The notes under the pieces are model-generated. The model ran no database searches, had not been told where the DNA came from, and saw only the letters and a list, made by a program, of their open reading frames with translations. A program made the translations under genes and the position numbers. Below, piece after piece: positions 1 through 10,801 of a stretch of 64,000 nt of DNA. Source of the stretch: Lineus longissimus (lineage: Eukaryota > Nemertea > Pilidiophora > Heteronemertea > Lineidae); the NCBI RefSeq assembly GCF_910592395.1, contig NC_088309.1:4716501-4780500 (forward strand). The letters run 5' to 3'. The number at the start of each line of letters is the position of its first letter. The first letter of the stretch is position 1.

Positions 1-1057
1 GAGGCTTCGCGCCATCGACTGCATCAGTAATGGAGTGTGGCGCCGAGTTTCATTTCCTTCCATCTAGATCGAGACGCCCATGCAGCAATCTAAATTGCAT
101 AGGCCCGCCATGTATACACTTTGAAACTCTATTCCATAGATGTCATTCGCTCAATGCGGATTTTCTGCAGAGAATGAGGAGACCTTCGGGGTCATTACGC
201 TTATGCTGCTGCAGAAATGACTGAGGACGAGGAAAACGTAGAACATCCTCAGACAATCATGTTTTAATATGAACCAAGATGATAACATGGATTTTAAAAC
301 ACGTTGCGGAAGTGAACCGTTATAGTTCTAATCTTTACGTTACTTTTTACTCTTATAACTTGGTCAGAGGTTGGATTCTCTCCCGCATTATTTGCTAATA
401 TCGGGCGCATGAGATCAGTTACAACGGCCTTGTTCATGAACAATCCTTTGAAAATGCGAATGATTGCGACAAGCGGCACCTTCGTGAGGAGAATTCGTTA
501 ATAAATCGCCTCCATCATCAGGGGCTTTGCTGGCGCCACGGGTTTCACAGCGGCTCCGTTCCTTTGCAAAAGGTTTCCAATGTTCTTTACAAGATCAATG
601 GCCACACCAGGATTCAGTAATCTGGTTCTCAGCTCGCCTCCGTAAAAGTATTAAACTCTTTCTCGGAGAATAATATGATCAACATATTGTAAATAATCTC
701 ACCTGACATGCTAACAAATATCGGCCAATTATACCCCCAATCAAAGGATTTCCAACCTATAGCACTCTTATTCCTCATCCTCAGCGAGTTCCGTGTTAGA
801 TCAGAACCCGTCTGCTGGAAAGATTTTACCAGATTCATGAATGTTTTCTCTGCATGAATTCCACCAATATCGTTTTTAGGTCATTGTTGCGATATTGTTA
901 TTGCCGCAAGAAGTCATTGTCATTGTTGTAAGCAGGAAGTTTCTCTTTATCTGGTACAAAGGTTACGTTTTGTCTGCTAACGCACGAATTTATTTCTTTT
1001 CAAGTTCGTTACAAGTCTGAAGTTCTGACAATGTAGCCATTCCATAATTCGTGCGCT

Positions 1058-1618
1058 TTGTTTCCTTTATTTGTCGCAGTTGTTCTTGTTCCTTTAATGT
1101 ATGCCGCGAAGCAGACGATCATGACGTCATCGGTGTTGTCAACAGAACAGAAAAAAGCCATCCATGAAACTTCTGACTTCATCTCGCTCAAGCTCGCTCC
1201 CTTCGCTGACGAATGCCAGATTGAAAAGGACAAGACTGGCTTGAGATACCCGGACATCAGCAATATCCCTGATTGCACCACTGTTTTTAGGCCTCAGCTT
1301 TTAGTGTATTGCAGCTTAATAACGTCCCAATCATCGTGTTTGGAGATGTCACGGACCTGTTGAAGCCACTTTCGTATGAAAAACCAGCATATCTCACGCC
1401 CTTCTTGTCCCCTTAAAAAACATCGCAGTCCCATAACAAACTATTCTACATTCTAACCACTCTCGGGCCTCGCGTCGAATCGATCGAAGACCGTGAATCC
1501 GACCCGGGTTACTTTGCCAGCGGGGAGATTTGTAACCTCAGCCAGAATCTCCAAGGGATTAGCTCCACAGCCAATGGTTCTGGGGGCTTCATGTGCAAGA
1601 ATTCTCGCTCAGACGTGT
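1058..1618 (+). pseudogene. Possible decayed coding fragment, family unknown
   Basis: From 1058 an open frame runs to about 1300 and reads like protein around DKTGLRYPDISNIPDC. After it, a second frame (1291-1618) reads LNNVPIIVFGDVTDLLKPLS, then, after one in-frame TAA at 1411-1413, continues past ESIEDRESDPGYFASGEICN to a TGA at 1615-1618. The two frames differ by one position, so the pattern could be one old coding sequence broken by a frameshift and a stop. A TTTTTAG at 1284-1290 could instead be a splice acceptor for the second frame. I do not recognise the family. Chance open frames of this size are common, so the call is weak. Confidence 0.15.
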
Positions 1619-3539
1619 GAGATAGTGAACAAATGTTCCATCGAACGTTGGGCAGACCAGTGTAAATTTACATGGTTTTTAACACTAAATCCCTTATGAT
1701 CGATACAGAAGACGCTCGATCCTTCGCGACTCTAAGTAACTTTGCTTGTTCGAGATGGTGAATTTGCAGATCAGTCTCATGTTCTGTTTCACTAAATTGA
1801 TCAATTGTCTTTGTGCGTCGCCTCAAGTGTCGTGTTTTTCTCCCGATACTCGAGAAGGAAATTCGCTCGAAGCAGCTTTCGGCGGCGATGGATGATGTTG
1901 GTGTTTTTCTTCACTGCGGTAAACACACACTGCTTTTAGGTCTTCCTAAGTAGTCACGGCACGCGAAGGAAGTTCACAACCTCATCACGCATCTCTGATT
2001 GAGAAGAGCAAGTTTTATACCATTTTTACGTCATGCGTTTTTTTTTACTCTGAACATTACGGAAAATGACGAAACGCTGAGTGTTTAGAAGACAGATTCA
2101 GAGCTGTGTAGGTTTTTCCCGTTTTCGACTCTAGTTGATGCATTAGTAACAAAAAATAATGTAATTCCCGGAATGCAATTAACACATAAAAAACTTCTCG
2201 AAACCCAGCGGTATGATTGCTAAAACGGATGATGGGTTTAAGAAAGGTTGCTCAATACATGTACTTGCACGAAATGGTTGAACTGGTCGATCATAGCGAA
2301 GTAACCATCGAGCGTTCCATATATTTTAGAGAGAGAATCCTACCAACCAAGAGCTTGAGTGAATACGAAAAATATGTGTGTGTTTTTACAATGTAGGAAA
2401 GAAGAAAAACAGACATGATGTTCCAAAAAAATTTTTCCTTATAATTTCGACATCCTCAATAAGGCATATATAGATATGTTTTCTTCCATAGGCGATTCTT
2501 TGTGACAAACAAATTGCATTCACCACTAATCTTCATTATTTTATTGACTCTGGACGACATTCATAAAACCAATATCCGATTACGGATATTAATGAAAACG
2601 GATTAGAAGCCAAATATTGAATTATGATAACTTTTTTTGAAGTTCTCTTGCTTATTTTGATGCAGTTTGTCTAAAACGGAACAGCTGGGGAGTGAGAGTC
2701 AGACATGGAGTGTTGACTTTCTTGTTTCACCAACAAATATCCGAAAAGCATCAATCAAATGTCAACGCCAAACGTCAAAAAGCAAGGAAACTGGCGCCCG
2801 AGATACAGTTTTGTGTTGGTCGTAATTTCCCCAAACACGACTTGGCATAACCCGCAGAATTTTAAGATCCCGCGCCAAAGTTCTCTCCAGATTTGAGCAG
2901 TCGCTTGACAAACAGTGTTACACACACAAAATGAACACGAGAGTCATTAAAGGAGTTTGCAATCAACTCTGATTACGAATGTAGCCCACACAAGTAGTCA
3001 CTTTCCGGGAGCAAAGTGTTTGGTTACTTTTGCGAGTAGTTTGGTTCGCAGTTTTCCACCCATATATCGTGGACGTAGCGGAATACGAATATGAGCAGGC
3101 TGACATTTTATAAAAGTTACGAAATGATGAGGTGGGTTAGCGCCGAAATAAAGTAACGCCAAGATGTATACACGTAGGTGATACAGTGAATTAATTTCTT
3201 GTTTCAAAGATCTGACAAGCTGAAAAGCCCCATCCCCTTTATTCTTCAAATAAAGGTGGAACCAAATATTTGATATTCACCAAAAATTATCCAATAGACT
3301 TTTTAAATCAATGTCAAGCGACTAAATCTACAGAAAGCGCAAGTCAATCACCTACAAAGTGAAGGCACCGACTGCGGGTTTGAGAGGACACCCAGTGGTC
3401 ATATTTTGAGACCAGACAGGTGGTAAAAGGTGTTGAAATGGTCCTACAACCAACGAAACATGCGCAACCTCATCAGGTCTATTTACCGACCTGATACCTG
3501 TCAAATCTCGAGCACTCTCGAAAAGAGCGAGAGTATGCG

Positions 3540-3563
3540 TGACGTCACGATAAGATGGCCGCC
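3540..3563 (+). promoter_or_regulatory. CRE palindrome followed by YY1/TISU-like motif
   Basis: TGACGTCA at 3540-3547 is a perfect cAMP-response element, and AAGATGGCCGCC at 3552-3563 matches the YY1/TISU initiator motif closely. The two are 4 bp apart, an arrangement often seen at metazoan core promoters. The ATG in the second motif opens only a six-codon frame (MAAKQC, then stop), so no downstream protein is evident. An isolated CRE is expected about once in 65 kb by chance, so the pairing is what gives it weight. Confidence 0.3.
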
Positions 3564-6503
3564 AAACAATGTTGAGAGGCATCGGGAGAGGTATGCGCAA
3601 ATACAGCAATATGAGGAAGAGGTTATTGAAAACCTTGTCTAACTGCCGAAGGTGCTAATTGTTTGCTTTTTTACATGAAGTGCTGGACCACCCTGGTGTC
3701 TCTCTGAATGTCGTGCACATACTTCACCTGACGAGACATCGTTTCGGGACATCATGTAGTGTGGTGAATGATGGAACCCTCGAGCCGTCAGAAGTTACTT
3801 AGCTAGAATTTCTTGAGAGAAAATCCCAGCAACGCATTTAGTGATAGGTTGTTGCCATCACATGAAGTCACTTTTACACACTTGAATGCATACCTTCTGT
3901 AAAGCTCGACCCCGGCTTTCGACTGATAATTGCCCCAAGCACCAGCTCTTATATCCCAAAGGGTTAAACTGGCCTGCCCAGAGCAAACGAGATGACCTTG
4001 ATGTCGCTGGTGTCAGAACTCGATAGGTCGGTGACAGATGCAACTTGTCAAACATAGCCTCTCATATTGATTCTGTGAAGTCACTAATACCATTCCCTTG
4101 TAGACGCTTTTAGTGAGATGTTAGCCACGGCCCGATCGAAAGCCAGGCAGCAAAATTCAAGTCGGCTGGAAAGCGGGTCGTGTACGTATCAGGATCACTC
4201 CTTGTGCAAGGCTTAACTTCTTGGACGATTAACCAGTTCAAGACGGGAACGAGAGATGGATATTATATGAGTTGTCTGTGTCTGGTATGTCAGAATCTCT
4301 CCCCACGCACATACGCATGCACGCAAAAACATGCACAGTGCACAGAGACACTAAAAGAAAACTTGGCCAGATCGATTAGACTTATTCCTCGTGAGGTAGT
4401 AAAGACACATACCATCGGCGACTTCGTGTACCTTAATCTGTCGTCTTGTTTCCCTTTCTGTATTTGGAATTATGTCTCGAAACACAAATACAAATAAAGC
4501 AAATACATGTACATGTATATTCACATTACATTTCATACCGCAATATGACGCATGATGAGTGTTGTCTCCTTGATAATCATTTTATGGTGATATTTTTTTC
4601 TCACCGAGAACAGGTTGAGAATATGTTTAATTTAGACCATGTTGTTATCTCATGTATCTACATAACACCTATGGCCCGATACCTGCCTTGTTTTCAACTC
4701 ATCACAACTATATTATTCAATTCAATATGAGTTTTAGCACATTACCAACAATGTGTTGCTTCTGTTTGTGAGTTCATCAGGCTTGATCATGACAAAATGA
4801 GGTTAGCAAGTTTTGGTTGGCTGGTTTTCTGTATTTATTTGCAAAATGGTGTTTGGAAGACCCATCCTATTGTGTTTTAAAGCAATAGGTATGGATCCAG
4901 CGACACCTAACTGATACGCCTGCGGGAACGAATAGTAAAGAATACAACGATTCGTCATATAAAAAAAGAAAATCGCAAGGTTTCGTGCTGAATCTACCAA
5001 AGGTTCAATTCGAAATATTACTGGCCCATATGCGTTTGATAAAGGCACGCGCAACGCTCAAAAGACAATCGCCCGAAAAACTTTTGTCACACCAAAAACG
5101 CATCTTTGTTTCGGCGACAGCGGAAGGATGAAAACGGTCACGGACAGCAAAACAAAGCGTTTAGAACTCGAGATACGACACCAGTCTGGCGGAAATGGGT
5201 GATTGTGTCCAAAATGACTTATTTGACGGGCGCCGGGCGCCATTTGTGTTACGCAGACCTAGCAAAGCCGTCGATTCACACTTAACAATGATTGGCAACT
5301 ATCGATCACGTGATTAGGATTGTCGTCTGCCCTTTGAAAGGTCTGGCTTCCATCATAGATTTGCTCACCCGTACAAGACCCAATATACCGTGCAATCCAT
5401 GTAGATAACGTACAATATCTTTCTCTGTTTCATGATTATTGACCACTTCCAGTGAGACTAATGCTGCTTGACGATTTTGGAGTCAATTAATGCAACTAAC
5501 TGGCGGTACATGAGACCCAAGTCGCCAGAAACGCGCCTCCGCAATATTAACAGGTCTGACAATCACTGTCTATCCCCTCTGCTCCGGCATCATCAGCGGG
5601 TTGCAGTCTGGCCAGGTTGGCCCAAGCATGAGAGCATGACGGCAGCAATCATGGCAGTGTTGACCAAATATGGCGTTTAATGATGGCTAATGATAATTGG
5701 CAATATAAATATGAGGTGGAGTAACTAGTCATACATGTAACACTAAAAACAAAGGTAGCATTCTGTACAAGATATTTCAAGTAACTGATAAAGGCCATTT
5801 AAAAGAGACTGTGCTACCTCTGGTCGTCTTTCTAACGAATTCGACCATGAAATCTCCCGGCCAGCCTCTCATGAATGTGAATTGGTGTCGAGGTGATGTG
5901 CCTTGCTGATTTCTTAACGGATACCGCAGGATTGCTTTAATAAACTTGCAAACGACTTCCGTGGCTGTTCGGCTTTTATTTCCTGTCCAAGCCGCGAAAG
6001 CTATGGATAACTTAGAGATCTGTGTGACTGGAATCAGTAAGCTGAATTCCCCCATGGATAGCCGTAAACGCGCTGTGGCTGTGGGAATCATCGATTGCCA
6101 TCTACGTGGCCATTAGGTATTGCAAATGAAAGTAGTGAAAAAACACCCTCCTTCCCCGCCGAGGAACTTGTAAATATAGTAAAATCAATGGCACTTCTCT
6201 CCCTCTATCTCTGTCGACCTTTAAGTGGTTTAGTAGCCTACTTTTTGTATGGCCTCAGCTCAAGCCAAGTGATTGCTTCATTCTGAAAAAGGATTTAACA
6301 TTCAGATGTCGTCAATCGTATTGCAAAGCTATGGCTACCAATTTTTCATTAATAATCTCTGATTTCACAAGTAAAGCCTAATTTATCTCATTATTAACAA
6401 AGTCTGGTCGTCAGTCTGGTTGGCTTTGGCTGAATCTCACGTCACCCTCCACAAACTCTCACTAATCCACCATCACATTATCCTCATCCGCTTCACGCCA
6501 ACA

Positions 6504-6532
6504 TGATGATCCAAGATGGCCGCCGATCAGAA
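6504..6532 (+). other. Candidate first exon of a small two-exon transcript
   Basis: The sequence CCAAGATGGCCGCC (6511-6524) is an 11-of-12 match to the TISU element, which combines a YY1-type promoter signal with a start codon for a very short leader. The ATG at 6516 reads MAADQ and is followed at once by a consensus donor GTAAGT at 6533-6538. Two further ATGs lie just upstream (6504 and 6507). The exon's 5' end cannot be fixed. Joined to the acceptor before 8355, the TISU ATG gives only a 14-codon peptide, so the transcript would probably be non-coding or encode a micropeptide. An intermediate exon is possible. Confidence 0.3.
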
Positions 6533-7256
6533 GTAAGTCGACCATTTTTGTTAATTTGGCAATAAGTCAAATATGAATTGATGTGATGCTTAATTTGATA
6601 CTAAACCCTGAGTCGGGAGATAAATCAGTCCACTGAAATATTGTGATTAATTGTTCCGTGTTGTTTCATACCAATCAACATTGAAATCAATCCATCCTTG
6701 AGTCTACATTGGAGTCACCCAAAACCGCCGACCATCCGCCGGAATCACTGGCATTCTGATACCTCTTTCCTTACTCCTTAACATGTGAATGTAAATACAA
6801 AATATAAGCTATGGCATGTATGGCAGTGTATGGATGTTGTACTTGGTGACGAGAAACATTACGAAAGTCTCACGCTGATATCACTCCCGGATGTCACTCC
6901 ATTATGTCATGTACATGTAAGTGTACGAGTCTGAAATCACGCCAATAGTATGTGTAATAAATTATTTATACTGTAAAATACAGACAATAACGACACACGA
7001 CATCAGGCCATTTTAATTTACCGTAATAAATGACACATTGCATATTCTTCCGTGTCCTTGGTCACACTTCCATTGCAACGTTTAACACGACCCGGGGAGC
7101 AGAACAATTCGGGGACGAAAACACTCGGAACCGGAAACATGTTGTATAACACGTATCAAAGACAAATATTTTTAACAAATGGCTATATATTTGTTAGTGG
7201 TCTATCGGGGAAGTGGAGGTATATAACAATGTTGATATTGATTTACTCGATATTTA

Positions 7257-7279
7257 CATGGAGGTTTGTTACCTCCATG
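7257..7279. repeat. Perfect 9-bp inverted repeat (hairpin)
   Basis: CATGGAGGT at 7257-7265 and ACCTCCATG at 7271-7279 are exact reverse complements separated by five bases (TTGTT). The stem could form a stable small hairpin. It is not followed by a T-tract, and in this eukaryotic context it is not a terminator. It may be a remnant of a foldback element or chance. Confidence 0.6.
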
Positions 7280-8354
7280 CTATGACTTATTCGGGCAGAC
7301 GAGTCTTATTTTGACCACGTGTTGTTACTTTCACCGGTCAGCTGTCTGATGAGAGTACATTGTCAAGAGCATTGCCCGCTGAGGTGGCATCTTTTTCAGG
7401 ATTATACACCGTGCATTTGGTTTTTTTCGAGCAGAGTGTTCGATTGCTGTCAAATCTAACAAAGCCTTCAATTAACAAACAATAATTCGCCCTGACGTCG
7501 GCATCCTAGGTCAAAGGAAAGTGGGGTCGAGATCGATCCCAGCAGACGGCAAAATCGTGAATATTTACCCGAGTCTGGCACCAAGGGCTCCAGAACTCCG
7601 ACATCCATTGTCAACAAATATGAATATATTCCGTCAACATTCTCAGCGTTCTTAATACCCTCAGGCGAAGTTTCATAACCAGGCGGCAAAAGCAATTCCG
7701 GGTTCATAACCATCACCGGTCAATTTACCTTTGTTTCGCCACATATGAAAATAATTGCGCCGTTTGGCGACAGTGGACCAGGAAATCGGCGACTTCTGTT
7801 TAGGTTGCATTTAACACCCGATAATACAGACCCGCAGTGAATAACCAGTGTTATGTGAAGTAATGCTGCTGTCATGGCATCTAAGTGTTTAGTTCAGTTG
7901 GCGAATGAAAACAAAAGCTTTGAATACTCATTACGTATACATGTATATGCATGTATATACGGTCAGCATTTTGCACTTCAAACATGAAAAACCTCAGAGA
8001 GAGAAAGCAGTCAAGACTGAATGTTCAGGTACATGTATCTGTATATGAAAACACCGGTGTATCGGTGACCACACCCAATCTTTGAAACGTTCGTGCTGAT
8101 GCTTCTCCCTTTCATCGAAACTGCCATCTTCAAATTCTAATGCGTGCGAAACCTGATCGAAATGTGGATATTTTTGCCATTATCATATCTATCGTGTCTC
8201 GTAAGAAGATACCAATCCTCCCAATGCCTGCCATATGATTTTTAACTGTCATGCTATCACCCATTTTTAAAACTACATCCAATTTCTGTAGAAAGGACGA
8301 TCTCCCTTTGCTGTCTTAATGTCTTCGCTGTCCTAATGTTCCTTTTCCTTACAG

Positions 8355-8523
8355 ATTTGACAGAAGCTCAGATTGTATATGATTGCATGATTTGCCACAA
8401 ACTGACAACAAAAAGGCAGATTTTAAAGCTAAAATCGAATGGCACTGCATTTTCTGATTGATATACGTCAATGTTAGTGACAGTTTCATGATTTTTAAAG
8501 GATTGTTTTTCCATCAAAATAAA
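8355..8523 (+). other. Candidate terminal exon with poly(A) signal
   Basis: A strong polypyrimidine tract and acceptor (TTCCTTTTCCTTACAG, ending 8354) precede an open stretch reading LTEAQIVYDCMICHKLTTKR and on to a TGA at 8459-8461. An AATAAA poly(A) signal follows at 8518-8523. This order is what a last exon would show. The open frame is only about 35 codons and belongs to no family I recognise; the CMICHK pair of cysteines is suggestive but not diagnostic. It is the nearest strong acceptor I noticed downstream of the donor at 6533, giving an intron of about 1.8 kb. It could still be a chance assembly of short signals. Confidence 0.25.
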
Positions 8524-9996
8524 GGCAATTAAGACAGGCGTTCAGCGATCAATTATGATGAAAGACATGAAAACCGTGGACACCTTCCGACAACGCTTTG
8601 AAAACCATTAAAATATCGCCCTATTCCTTTGGACGTTTTTCAATGCTTTTATAGAGGCAATAGTGATGAATACTATAATCATGATACAAAGCCATATTAT
8701 TCACTAGTCAATCAATCTAACTGTCAAACAATGAATAAACTGGAAGATGTGACATTCGACGCGTGCGTAAAAAAACTCCGTTTGATTTCTGGACTAAAGG
8801 CATCTTGACACTTAACGGAAATGGCCACGGCAACCTCAAGGTTTGGTTAATGAACCAAGGTTTCGTGGATATAAAAATTGATATCGGAACTTGAAAGAAC
8901 AAGGCGGGATTGAGAAAAATCGAATGATGACTTGTCTCAAAGCATTTGTTGTTTCTGTGGTTTTATGGAATACTAGCATTAGTTTCCGTTCCTCGTCAAT
9001 CGGCAACTTCATTTCAGTGAGTTGAGAGTTGAGCGTCAACTAAGCAGCTTCACATCAGGAACTTGTGAAATTTTAATCCTTAAAGATAATACGCATCAAG
9101 GACATTATCAGCTACAATGTAAGCGCGGATACTCGTTTGACTAGACTGTCCATCGCACGAGGAAGTGAGTCCACCAGGAATTTAGCGTTCCACTTCAGAG
9201 GTGATCAGTTCATGCAGGCATATTTACTTCGTGCGAATGAATGAGAAAGATCTCCCAAACGACTTAATATGGGATGAGCTAACACCCCCGCCCAGATGAT
9301 ATTATTTTGCTTGGCCTAAACGTCTGTTTATCAAGGCCCAGTAGCCGTTCAGGCCACCCAGTCGCCAATAGAAACATCTATTGTAGCCCATCAAACTGCC
9401 TTTTGTACAGACTGTATTACTTGTCTCAATGACACTGACATCTCATCTTTGTCGGATCGAACGTCACCGCTGGCTCAGGCAGAATCAACTGAAATTTAAA
9501 CTCTTCTGTTTGGTCGATCTGTCGGCTGGAGAAGCTGCAGCTGCTGGTATTGTACAGACAAGAGTTACACCAGACACAGCATTGGATCATTCCTTATACA
9601 CGACGCCTTCCGATTTCACTCTTTATTTGAAAAGGTAAGTACCCTTCTTTCTTCAGATTGCTATAATTTCAAAAGGAGTATGTAATTTGTCCTATCTCCT
9701 TTATTTATCCCCAACCTTCTTCAGGAGGTCGTCGCAATCGATTGAGATACTCCCAAGTTCGAACGTCTACTCCCACCCCATTTTAGGCAACTTGATAGTG
9801 AACTCAACAAGACCACATATGGTCACTAGACAGGGCAATTTGTGGCTCTTAAGTACTCCCATCCTGAAATTGGAGCGAGAGGGCCTACTGAGCACTGAGG
9901 TGTGCGAGGAGAGCATGTGGCTTTCCCTGGTATTCGACCGTGCGTCAGCCATAACAGCCCACAGTTGCCGACCTCAACCTTGAAGACGGGTGTAAT

Positions 9997-10015
9997 GGGG
10001 GTGGGGGAAGGGAGG
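9997..10015 (+). other. G-rich run, possible G-quadruplex
   Basis: GGGGGTGGGGGAAGGGAGG has two runs of five G, one of three and one of two within 19 bases, so a two-tier quadruplex on this strand is feasible. No gene or promoter is recognised beside it. Confidence 0.4.
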
Positions 10016-10672
10016 ACGTTATTGCATGTATAATACTGCGTCTACATCTTTATGTCAAGTAAAGTTGCTGTTGATTCAACCACATCTCTGGCGTCATGCG
10101 TCTGGGAAAGGATCAAACTGGAAGCTAATACGCGTCCATCTCGTATGAAGCCTTTATGAGGGGACATTATTAATTTAACGACAAGGCGCCGGCTCAAAGA
10201 ACAATATTGTCATAATTAAGAAAATCTCTTGTGTAGTAATGGCTCAAGGGTCTTAACTAATTAGGCTGTTGCACTTTCTCCAATAGAACCCTTAAAATAT
10301 TATGTGGGCAGAAACGCAGTTTTGGCACGATCAGAGCAATTATTTTCTCAGTCTTATGCTGGCTATGTATACACTGATAGACTATAGTACTGCAGGCGGT
10401 TAAGATCAAACGCCGGTTGTAATTAGTGACAATTAAGGGATCGAGATGGTATCGTGATTCTTGTGATTGCCTAGTAAAGGTCAATACTATAACCTGTGTA
10501 TTTACTATTGTCCAAGATGGACGGTTTAGCACAACAAGATCATTTATTGAATCAAAAGGCCTACTTGAGGCAAGTGTACGATCAAGATACTTACACCAAG
10601 TTAACAAGTCATTAGAATATAATGGTGTTTCAAATGACCATAACCAAATGAATTGGTTTTCTAAAGTTGTTT

Positions 10673-10801
10673 TTTGTCCCATTCGAGACACAACTTAGGC
10701 CAGAATTGATGTCATTGGTCTCATTCGACATGTTCAGAAACAGCTTATGCCATATTTGGTGTCATTTGTTTCATTCAAAATACAACTTATACCGAATAGA
10801 T
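10673..10801 (+). repeat. Degenerate tandem repeat, about three units
   Basis: Three diverged copies start at 10673 (TTTGTCCCATTCG), 10715 (TTGGTCTCATTCG) and 10765 (TTTGTTTCATTC). Each continues into an ACA(A)CTTA/AGCTTATGCC-like segment, and the first two end in GATGTCA or GGTGTCA. Unit length is 42-50 bp. The copies are too diverged to be recent. Confidence 0.5.

Larger units (their letters stand above)
1..6480. other. Non-coding upstream tract, no recognised gene
   Basis: I see no conserved protein domain, tRNA or rRNA here. The open frames are short (under 110 codons), AT-rich and mostly without good start contexts, as expected by chance. Things worth noting inside it are listed separately: a decayed-looking coding stretch near 1.06-1.62 kb and a CRE plus YY1-like cluster near 3.54 kb. 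A perfect CRE palindrome TGACGTCA also lies at 1122-1129. The tract is far upstream of Tbx2/3 and may be regulatory or simply intergenic. Confidence 0.5.

Noticed and set aside
1122-1129. Perfect CRE TGACGTCA
   Set aside because: Isolated, inside a possible decayed coding stretch, and a single 8-mer palindrome is expected about once per window.
4392-4401. TGAGGTAGTA, the first ten bases of let-7
   Set aside because: The match ends after ten bases and no hairpin partner is present nearby.
5777-6091. 104-codon minus-strand frame with a basic C-terminal half
   Set aside because: Considered as a transposase-like helix-turn-helix remnant, but no motif could be confirmed.
7468-7716. 82-codon minus-strand frame reading NPELLLPPGYETSPEGIKNA
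   Set aside because: Reads protein-like but has no family match, no splice or promoter context, and lies inside the candidate 6.5-8.5 kb intron.
10183-10194. 12-mer AAGGCGCCGGCT shared with 52895-52906
   Set aside because: About a hundred shared 12-mers are expected by chance in a window of this size, and the flanks do not align.
10257-10691. 144-codon minus-strand open frame
   Set aside because: No family resemblance and the opposite strand is also open; consistent with chance.
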